Shown: positions 56,001 to 64,000 of the stretch, piece after piece
Layout: every line of letters starts with the position of its first letter
Numbering within the stretch: position 1 is the stretch's first letter
Origin: Margaritifera margaritifera
Taxonomy: Eukaryota > Mollusca > Bivalvia > Unionida > Margaritiferidae
Assembly (NCBI GenBank): GCA_029931535.1
Contig: JAQPZY010001660.1
Coordinates: 7,428,592-7,492,591, forward strand
Reading direction: 5' to 3'
Length of the DNA: 64,000 bases
The notes under the pieces: model-generated
Database searches by the model: none
What the model was told of the DNA's origin: nothing
The model's input: the letters and a program-made list of their open reading frames with translations, nothing else
Translations under genes and position numbers: made by a program

Positions 56001-56692
56001 TGGTTTTGCCATGCTTGTGTCACATTTTTAGGACATATTGTGGGACAAGGTCAAGTTAAACCTATAGAAGCTAAGGTCAAAGCTATCTCTGAATTTCAAG
56101 TTCCAATTTGTAAAAAGCAACTGATGCGATTTCTAGGTATGGCTGGATATTATCGGAAATTTTGTTCCAATTTTTCCAAAATTGCTGAACCTTTGACAAG
56201 TTTATTGAGTAAGAAAACCAAATTTCATTGGTCTGACAAGTGTCAGGAATCTTTTGACAAGTTAAAGGCCATGCTTAAGAATGCACCAGTTCTTTCTGCA
56301 CCAAATTTTAGCCAATCATTTAAATTATCCTGTTGATGCAAGTGATGTAGGGGTTGGTGGAGTATTGATTCAGGAAGACAAAAGTGGTGTGGATCACCCT
56401 GTGTGTTAATTTTTCTAAAAAACTAAACAAGCACCAGAAAAATTATTCCACAATTGAGAAGGAATGTTTGGCTTTGATATTGGCTTTAACAGCATTTTGA
56501 AGTGTATGTTACCTCAGCTCTTTCTCCAATTATTGTGTACAGTGATCACAATCCCCTTACTTTCATCAACAAATGAAAGATAAAAATCGGAGATTGTTGA
56601 GATGGAGTTTGATATTGCAGGAATATAACATTGGCATCAAACACATCAGGGGAAAAGACAATGTGATTGCAGATGCACTCTCACGTGCATAG
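52967..56692 (+). pseudogene. pol: Pol, unit 3, multiply frameshifted
   Basis: All domains are present in order (CCHC, PR DTGA, IN, RT YIDD, RH, final ALSRA-stop at 56690-56692), but the frame is broken at about 53205, 53255, 53341, 53513, 54013, 54727, 54754, 54898, 55230, 55375, 55580, 55700, 55987, 56330, 56408, 56488 and 56571. Nearly all are single-base changes in length, often in runs of one base. Where comparable, residues agree partly with unit 2 (LFLDVP) and partly with unit 1 (AKFFGP, DRDSP). Natural decay or uncorrected sequencing errors could both explain it; the indel bias favours errors. Confidence 0.85.
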
Positions 56693-56829
56693 TGTTATAT
56701 TGATTGATGTAATTAAGTCCAGTATCATAAAAACATGTTCTTATGTAATTTTGGTTATTGTAGTATTAGATGTATATTCCAAAAGAAAGCTTTATTCTAT
56801 AAATCTTTCTTTTTCTTTATGAGGGGAGG

Positions 56830-57583
56830 TGTTATGTATGATGTTTATATAATATTGTGAATATTTTAGGAAATTATAATGTCTCTTCACTTTAATATTT
56901 GCTTAAATCTTTATGTTTATAGGAAAAAAACATGTATAACTAGTGTCCTTGAATAGGTTGTTTTGATCAATATGTTTTCTCATTTGAAGGTCAAGGTTGA
57001 TTTTGTTTACAGTTAGAAGTCCATTAAGATGACTCATATTCTAGAACATTCTGTCATGTGACCAATCTTAATATATACCATGTTTGGTGGACATTTTTTT
57101 TTCAGTTTTGACATTACCATCAGTCTTGTAAAGATGCTATTGCAGTGTGAAAATTCATTCCAAACTTCTAAGAGAGGAATTATTTTAAATATTCCATTGG
57201 ATTATAACAGTGCTCATAAACTTTTGGATTTTGATTTTTAATTGACAATTTTGGAATTTATGTGAACTTATTCAGGAGATTTTGGAAATACTTCATTTTG
57301 ACTTCAGCACCTCAAGATTTCTAGTACATCAGGACTTTGGAGACCATTAGCACTCATAACATTCAAGGACACAGCCGTGATTCGGAACATTCTATATTTA
57401 GGAACTTGTGATTAGAACAATCATTCTTATTGGATTATTAGGATTTCAAAACACATTACTGTAAGTGACTTTTTGATTTTTCATTTTAATTATCTAGTAA
57501 TAAATTGCTTGTTGATTTTTTACTTGATTTGTTGGTTTCACTTTCTTTCTGTTACATTTTTCTTAGACCATAGAGTCGTAACA
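56830..57583 (+). repeat. LTR4 (754 bp), shared by units 3 and 4
   Basis: Same ends as the others but with about a dozen single-base indels (for example AATTATAATGTC, TTTATAGGAAAAAAACATG, TTGAATAGGTTG, GTAAAGATGCTATTG). Net length is unchanged, because insertions and deletions balance. Confidence 0.9.
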
Positions 57584-57746
57584 GAAATTGGGGGCTCGTC
57601 ATCTGGGATCTGAATTCTTTAAAGCATATTAGAGATATTAAATTTATCTTTGAAATTCATATTGATTTTGTCTCGGAGAATTTTTTTGTCTTTGGCAAAG
57701 ATTTTAATTAGAGAAATTTTTTTGTGTGAAACCAACAAGCATTTAC

Positions 57747-59021
57747 ATGGCATCTAATGTTCAGAATTTCATTTCAAAACCTACCCAGGAGGGGGTTAGA
57801 GTGCATGAGAAAAGGATGAGTTGCTCGAGATTGACCAGAAAATACAGTCTACTCTGAGGCAAAAGTATCATTGACAAAACAGGAGATAAAGATAAATTTA
57901 ATTCAGTATTTAGTAGGAAAGGGAATTTTTGAAAATAGTGCCTTAAGTTTGAAAAGAAAGCCTGTATCTGGTTCTGACAGGAAATTAAGGGAATTAGAGT
58001 TAAAGAACCAGGATTGCAAAGCTTCAGATTCAGAGAGAGAGAGAGAGAGAAGGAAGAGAGGCAGATCCAAATGCAGAAGGAAGAGAGGCAGATCCAAATG
58101 CAGAAAGAAGAGAGGCAGATCCAAATGCAGAAAGAAGAGAGGCAGATACAGATGGAGAGAGAAAAAGAAGAGAGGCAGTTGGAGAGAGAGAAAGAAGGAG
58201 AGACAAGTGCAGATACAGATGGAGAGAGAGAGAGAGCAAGAAGAGAGGCAAAATGCAGATGGAGAGAGAGAGAGAAAGAAGATAGACAAATACAAATGCA
58301 GAGGCAGATGCAAAGAGAAGAAAGGGAAATGCAATTTAAGTTAAAGAGATTAGAACTGGCAAAACAGAGCACACTCCACTCCTTTAAATACAAGTTCAGG
58401 TTTTGATGTTACTAGATATATTAGGTTAGTACCAACCTTTTCAGGAAAAAGAAGTAGATAAATACTTTCTTCATTTCGAGAAAATAGCTGAAAACTTGAA
58501 ATGGCCCAGAGAGCATTGGACTTTGTTATTACAAAGTGTACTTATTGGCAAAAGCTCGTGAAGTCTACACTTCACTGTCAGTACAACAAAAGCACTGATT
58601 ATGATGTGGTTAAGGAGTACATCTTGAAGCTTATGAGTTGGTACCAGGAGGCATATCGACAAAGGTTTATAGGAATTGTAGAAAAGAAACTGGACAAACT
58701 CATGTCGAATTTGCAAGGGATAAAGAACAACTATTTGATAGGTGGTGCTCAGCCAAGAAAGTTGATCAAGGTTAAGATAACCTCAGACAGCTCATATTAA
58801 TTGAAGAGTTCAAGAGGTGCATCATAGTGATGTTAAAACCTATCTTGACGAGCAGAATGTGGAAACTTTAGAAAATGCTGCTCGTATGGCTGATGATTAT
58901 TCCTTGACTCACAAAAATTTCATTTGGCAATAAGTCCGTCCTCTCAGCCAGTTTTCTGGTAAAAAAACCATTTCACTCTCATTCGAATACTTCCAAAATT
59001 TCACAACAGCACAACTGTTAG
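57747..59021 (+). pseudogene. gag: Gag, unit 4, multiply frameshifted
   Basis: It starts ACATGG (57747), where the other units have ACAATGG. Breaks follow within the first 100 bp and throughout (for example extra bases in AGGAGGGGGTTAG, GAGAAAAGGATG and AAGAAGGAGAG, and loss of a block in the DLELAKLQ-coding part near 58012). The Arg/Glu tract and capsid motifs are recognisable only in pieces. Confidence 0.8.
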
Positions 59022-60950
59022 GAATCAAACATCTGATAAGACTGATCAGAAATCCTTATCTCTTCCTACGTGCACTTATTGTAAAAACGAAAGGGCACGT
59101 TATTTCTGATTGCTTCAAGTTGAAAAATAAGCAACAGAGTAAAGACAGAGCTTTTCCAAATGCTCTTATTTCTACGAGGTCAAGGTCACGGTCTTGTATT
59201 GAAAGCAATACATTTGTTGGGTCAAACAAACCCCAGTCTGATTCTATTTTGGAGGCTTATGAACCATTCATGTCAGAAGGTTCTATATCACTTATTGGTG
59301 ATTCTGCCAAACCTATCCCAATTAAAATATTAAGGGACACTGGAGCTTCTCAGAGTCTTTTATTATCAGGTACTTTGCCTTTGTCTGAGGAGTCTTCTTC
59401 AAGTGAAAGTGTTCTTGTTCAGGGAGTAGAGTGCGGCTTTGTAAATGTTCCTCTCCATTGTGTAAATTTGGCATCAGACTTAGTTTCTGGACCTGTGACT
59501 GTTGGGGCAGTGACTCTTTTACCATAGAGGGTGTTCATTTATTACTAGGCAATGACCTAGCTGGAGATAAGGTTGTGGTTAATCCATTTGTAACTGACAA
59601 GCCCTTGTTTGGATCAGAAAGTTGATCCTGTCGAAACTGAAATCCCTGATTTGTACCCTGCTTGTGCAGTTACTAGAGCTATGGCAAAAAGAGCTCTTGA
59701 GAGTGATGTTGATCAGGATATTATCCTTTAGCTGACACATGTATTGGTCAGTTTTTTTGATGAGGTCACTTTTTCCTCAGGTATTGATCAATCAAATGGT
59801 ATTGATCACAGTGATCCTCTTTTGGCAACTCATGTCTCTTTGTCCTACTCAGGGTGACAAACGACAATCTCTTGTCGTTGAACAGGAGCAAGATCCCGTG
59901 ATATCTTGTTTTCTTTCAGAGTGGCTATAGTGAAACTGAAGCCACACAAGTTCCAGTGTGTTACTTTGTGAAAAATGGGGTCCTTATGAGGAAATGGAGA
60001 CCACCTGATGACCCGGCTGGTGACGAGTGGTCAGTGAGCTATCAAATTGTTGTTCCTAGTCACATAGACAGGAAATTCTTAATTTAGCCCATGAAACTCC
60101 TTTGGCTGGTCATTTAGGAGTCCGTAAGACTTATCACAAGATCTTGAATCATTTTTATTGGCCGAAACTCAAAAGTGATGTTTCTAAATACTGCAGATCT
60201 TGTCACACTTGTCAAATGGTAGGAAAACCCAATCAGAAGATACCTAAGGCTCATCTGCAACCTATTCCTGCATTTGATGAACCATTTAGTAGAATAATAG
60301 TAGACTGTGTTGGTCCTTTACCTAAAACCAAGTCAGGCAACCAATACTTGTTGACCATCATGTGTACATCTACAAGATTTCCAGAGGCAATTCCTCTGAG
60401 AAATATAAAAACTAAAACTATTGTGAAAGCTTTGGTGAAGTTTTTTACACTTGTTGGCCTTCCCAAATCTGTCCAGTCAGATCAAGGGTCAAATTTTATG
60501 TCTGGAATTTTCCAACAAGTTATGCATGAATTAGGCATCCAACAGTTTAAATCTTCTGCCTATCACCCTGAAAGTCAAGGTGCTTTGGAAAGATTTCATC
60601 AAACTTTGAAGAATATGATTCGATCATATTGCTTTGATACAGAAAAGGATTGGGATGAGGGTGTTCATTTGTTGTTGTTTGCTGTTAGGGAATCAGTTCA
60701 AGAGTCGTTGGGTTTTAGTCCCTTTGAACTAGTTTTTGGTCATACTGTCCGTGGACCATTGAAATTATTGAAAGAGAAACTTCTTTCAAATGAAGATTCA
60801 AAGATTAATCTTCTTGATTATGTCTCTGATTTCAAATACAAGTTGTCAAAGGCCTGTGAAGTAGCAAGAACTAATCTTCACACTACTCAGTCAAAAATGA
60901 AATTAAGGTATGACAGAAATTCACAGGAAAGGAGTTTTAAAACCTGGTGA
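58928..60950 (+). pseudogene. pol: Pol N-terminal part (CCHC, PR, IN), unit 4, frameshifted
   Basis: Pieces carry the knuckle (about 59071-59113, with an extra A inside), protease DTGA in a clean frame 59120-59527, several breaks at 59510-60060, and then an open integrase catalytic core (60102-60950). The core has Pro next to the catalytic Glu (CCT at 60567-60569), where units 1-3 have Leu, plus private residues (TKSGNQY, GFSPFEL). The frame breaks once more at an A4 run near 60945. Confidence 0.82.
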
Positions 60951-62649
60951 CAAAGTTCTGGCTCTCTTTCCCATACCTCAGAATCCTCTTCAGGCTAAAT
61001 TTTTTGGTCCTTATACCGTTGAAAAGAAAGTAAATGACTTAAATTATATCATTAACACTCCTGGGAGACGGAAACAGAAACAACTTTGTCATATAAATAT
61101 GTTAAAGGAATATTTTGACAGAGATAGCCCAGCTAATTATTCTGTTAATTTAGTTGTACCTGTCCCACACAGTGAAGATATCAACGATGGAATACAATCA
61201 GACTATAGTGACTCTGGTATAACCAATCTTCGGAATTCAGAAATATTGAACAACCTAGACCAGAAACTTTCACATCTACAACAACAGGAAAGAAATGAAC
61301 TAAAACAGCTATTACATGACTATGAGCACTTGTTTCCTGATGTTCCAACACGAACAAGTAAAATTTATCATGACGTTGACATTGTAGATTCTGCGCCTGT
61401 GAAACAGCATCCTTATAGGATGAATCCTCTCAAACAGAACTATCTGAAGAAAGAAATTCAGTATTTACTGGAGAATGATTTCATAGAACCAAGTAAAAGT
61501 AACTGGAGTTCACCATGTATTCTTGTTCCCAAGCCAGATAATACATTCCGTATGTGTACTGACTATAGAAAAGTCAACAGTGTCACCAAAACTGATTCAT
61601 TTCCAATCCCAAGAATGGACGATTGCATTGATAAAATTGGAAATGCGGAATATGTCACCAAGTTTGACCTTTTAAAAGGATTCTGGCAAATTCCACTGAC
61701 GGAAAGGGCAAAAGAAATTTCAGCATTTGTAACTCCAGATGGACTTTATCAATATAAAGTCATGCCGTTTGGAATGAAAAATTCGCCTGCAACGTTTCAA
61801 CGTCTGATGAACATGATAACATTTGGTCTTGATAATTGTGACGCTTATATCGATGACGTCATTATCTACAACAACACCTGGGAAGATCATTTGGAAACCA
61901 TTCGAAAATTCTTCGATCGACTCAGCGATGCGAATCTGACAATTAATTTGAGCAAAAGTGAGTTTTGCCATGCTTGTGTCACATTTTTAGGACATATTGT
62001 GGGACAAGGTCAAGTTAAACCTATAGAAGCTAAGGTCAAAGCTATCTCTGAATTTCAAGTTCCAATTTGTAAAAAGCAACTGATGCGATTTCTAGGTATG
62101 GCTGGATATTATCGGAAATTTTGTTCCAATTTTTCCAAAATTGCTGAACCTTTGACAAGTTTATTGAGTAAGAAAACCAAATTTCATTGGTCTGACAAGT
62201 GTCAGGAATCTTTTGACAAGTTAAAGGCCATGCTTAAGAATGCACCAGTTCTTTCTGCACCAAATTTTAGCCAATCATTTAAATTATCTGTTGATGCAAG
62301 TGATGTAGGGGTTGGTGGAGTATTGATTCAGGAAGACAAAAGTGGTGTGGATCACCCTGTGTGTTATTTTTCTAAAAAACTAAACAAGCACCAGAAAAAT
62401 TATTCCACAATTGAGAAGGAATGTTTGGCTTTGATATTGGCTTTACAGCATTTTGAAGTGTATGTTACCTCAGCTCTTTCTCCAATTATTGTGTACAGTG
62501 ATCACAATCCCCTTACTTTCATCAACAAAATGAAAGATAAAAATCGGAGATTGTTGAGATGGAGTTTGATATTGCAGGAATATAACATTGACATCAAACA
62601 CATCAGGGGAAAAGACAATGTGATTGCAGATGCACTCTCACGTGCCTAG
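60910..62649 (+). CDS. pol: Pol C-terminal part (IN C-terminus, RT, RNase H), unit 4
   Basis: 579-residue open frame. Its first ten residues are out of the family frame; the pol sequence proper begins at Lys 11 (KPGDKVLALF) just after the one-base insertion. It covers the integrase GPY/F module, RT with YIDD at 313-316, RNase H with the first catalytic Asp at 462, and the family ending ALSRA. Private residues are YTVEKK, TSKIYHD and HLETIR. This stretch is free of indels, unlike the DNA to its left. Confidence 0.85.
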   Translation: MTEIHRKGVLKPGDKVLALFPIPQNPLQAKFFGPYTVEKKVNDLNYIINTPGRRKQKQLCHINMLKEYFDRDSPANYSVNLVVPVPHSEDINDGIQSDYSDSGITNLRNSEILNNLDQKLSHLQQQERNELKQLLHDYEHLFPDVPTRTSKIYHDVDIVDSAPVKQHPYRMNPLKQNYLKKEIQYLLENDFIEPSKSNWSSPCILVPKPDNTFRMCTDYRKVNSVTKTDSFPIPRMDDCIDKIGNAEYVTKFDLLKGFWQIPLTERAKEISAFVTPDGLYQYKVMPFGMKNSPATFQRLMNMITFGLDNCDAYIDDVIIYNNTWEDHLETIRKFFDRLSDANLTINLSKSEFCHACVTFLGHIVGQGQVKPIEAKVKAISEFQVPICKKQLMRFLGMAGYYRKFCSNFSKIAEPLTSLLSKKTKFHWSDKCQESFDKLKAMLKNAPVLSAPNFSQSFKLSVDASDVGVGGVLIQEDKSGVDHPVCYFSKKLNKHQKNYSTIEKECLALILALQHFEVYVTSALSPIIVYSDHNPLTFINKMKDKNRRLLRWSLILQEYNIDIKHIRGKDNVIADALSRA

Positions 62650-62787
62650 AAATGTAATATTGCTTGATGTAATTAAGTCCAGTATCATAAAACATGTTCT
62701 TATGTAATTTTGGTTATTGTAGTATTAGATGTATATTCAAAAGAAAGCTTTATTATATAAATCTTTCTTTTTCTTTATGAGGGGAGG

Positions 62788-63542
62788 TGTTATGTATGAT
62801 GTTTATATAATATTATAAATATTTTAGGAAATTATAAATGTTTCTTCACTTTAATATTTGCTTAAATCTTTAATGTTTATTAGGAAAAACATGTTTAACT
62901 AGTGTCCTTGAATTAGGTTGTTTTGATCAATATGTTTTCTCAATTTGAAGGTCAAGGTTGATTTTGTTTACAGTTAGAATTCCATTAAGATGACTCATAT
63001 TCTAGAACATTCTGTCATGTGACCAATCTTTATATATACCATGTTTGGTGGACATTTTTTTTTCAGTTTTGACATTACCATCAGTCTTGTAAAGAGCTAT
63101 TACAGTTGTGAAAATTCATTCCAAATTCTAAGAGAGGAATTATTTTAAATATTCATTGGATTATAACAGTGCTCATAAACTTTTGGATTTTGGATTTTTA
63201 ATTGACAATTTTGGAATTTAATGTGAACTTATTCAGAGATTTTGGAATACTTCATTTTGACATCAGCACATCAAGATTTCTAGTACATCAGGACTTTGGA
63301 GACCATTAGCACATCATAACATTCAAGGACACAGCCGTGAATTCGGAACATTCTATATTTAGGACTTGTGATTAGAACAATCATTCTTATTGGATTATTA
63401 GGATTTCAAAACACATTACTGTAAGTGACTTTTTGATTTTTCATTTTAATTATCTAGTAATAAATTGCTTGTTGATTTTTACTTGATTTGTTGGTTTCAC
63501 TTTCTTTCTGTTACATTTTTCTTAGACCATAGAGTCGTAACA
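62788..63542 (+). repeat. LTR5 (755 bp), shared by units 4 and 5
   Basis: It has variants of its own (ATATTATAAATATTT, CTTTAATGTTTATTAG, GACATCAGCACATC) and shares GTTTCTTCAC with LTR1, not with LTR2-4. Confidence 0.93.
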
Positions 63543-63710
63543 GAAATTGGGGGCTCGTCTCCGGGATCTGAATTTCTTTAAAGCATATTAGAGATATTAA
63601 ATTTATCTTTGAAATTCATATTGATTTTGTCTCGGAGAATTTTTTTTTGTCTTTGGCAAAGATTTTTAAATAGAGAAATTTTTTTTGTGTGAAACCAACA
63701 AGCATTTACA

Positions 63711-63983
63711 ATGGCATCTAATGTTCAGAATTTCATTTCAAAACCTACCCAGGAGGGGTTAGAGTGCATGAGAAAGGATGAGTTGCTCGAGCTTGCCAGA
63801 AAATACAGTCTATCTGAGGCAAAAGTATCATTGACAAAACAGGAGATAAAGATTATTTTAATTCAGTATTTAGTAGGAAAGGGAATTTTTGAAAATAGTG
63901 CTTTAAGTTTGAAGAGAAAGCCTGTATCTGGTTCTGACAGGAAATTAAGGGAATTAGAGTTAAAGAACCAGATTGGTTTGTAG
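63711..63983 (+). CDS. gag: Gag N-terminus, unit 5, partial
   Basis: It starts at the same ATG context as the other units (ACAATGG). It reads like unit 1 for 88 residues, then NQIGL-stop, because GATTGGTTTGTAGAATTGG replaces GATTGATTTAGAATTGG. The remainder is outside the window, so the unit's state cannot be judged. Confidence 0.75.
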   Translation: MASNVQNFISKPTQEGLECMRKDELLELARKYSLSEAKVSLTKQEIKIILIQYLVGKGIFENSALSLKRKPVSGSDRKLRELELKNQIGL

Positions 63984-64000
63984 AATTGGCAAAGCTTCAG

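Larger units (their letters stand above)
50869..57583 (+). mobile_element. Ty3/Gypsy retrotransposon unit 3, indel-ridden
   Basis: LTR3 (50869-51622), internal 51623-56829, LTR4 (56830-57583). It is near-identical to unit 2 up to about 52470. From there it carries around 20 one- or two-base insertions and deletions against unit 2, mostly in homopolymers, with far fewer substitutions. Confidence 0.9.
56830..63542 (+). mobile_element. Ty3/Gypsy retrotransposon unit 4, left half indel-ridden
   Basis: LTR4 (56830-57583), internal 57584-62787, LTR5 (62788-63542). Indels are dense up to about 60060, with one more at about 60945. From there to the end of pol the frame is clean but carries substitutions not seen in units 1-3. 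Confidence 0.9.
62788..64000 (+). mobile_element. Ty3/Gypsy retrotransposon unit 5, cut by window end
   Basis: LTR5 plus the primer site and the start of gag. It shows that the array continues beyond the window. Confidence 0.9.

Overview
The window is eukaryotic, AT-rich and mostly non-coding. It is dense in microsatellites, minisatellites and tRNA-derived SINEs, and carries only one recognisable exon of a cellular gene. This texture fits a marine invertebrate genome, most likely a mollusc such as a bivalve. That assignment is inference: no gene here is diagnostic of a phylum.

Left part (1-38971). This is intergenic or intronic DNA with many tandem repeats, including 56 bp x5, 37 bp x8, 36 bp x11, 27 bp x39, 36 bp x9, 44 bp x5 and 374 bp x2. 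It also holds a large imperfect foldback at about 2965-6612, three copies of a small palindromic hairpin element, five SINE or tRNA-like copies, a decayed C-terminal fragment of a non-LTR retrotransposon (31280-31743, minus strand), and one exon of a CAP/CRISP-type secreted protein (13117-13362, minus strand).

Right part (38972-64000). A head-to-tail array of one Ty3/Gypsy family fills this part: five LTRs of 752-755 bp alternate with four complete internal regions of about 5.2 kb and the start of a fifth. Adjacent units share an LTR, and the period is 5944-5961 bp. Pol has the order CCHC knuckle - protease - integrase - reverse transcriptase - RNase H, so integrase lies BEFORE RT. This is the rare arrangement of the Gmr1-like clade of Gypsy elements, and the capsid part of Gag resembles the SCAN-like capsid of that clade. 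A primer-binding site matching the 3' end of tRNA-Pro follows each LTR, and a purine tract precedes each following LTR. There is no env.

State of the units. Unit 1 has an open gag, but a nonsense codon splits pol between integrase and RT. Unit 2 has an open 1239-residue pol frame, but a microsatellite expansion breaks its gag. Unit 3 and the left half of unit 4 carry many single-base indels, which look more like unpolished long-read consensus errors than natural decay. The right half of unit 4 is clean and carries its own set of substitutions. In every unit gag and pol are in different frames (+1) and meet at a run of seven A. The CCHC knuckle lies after this shift. None of the units looks autonomous as sequenced.
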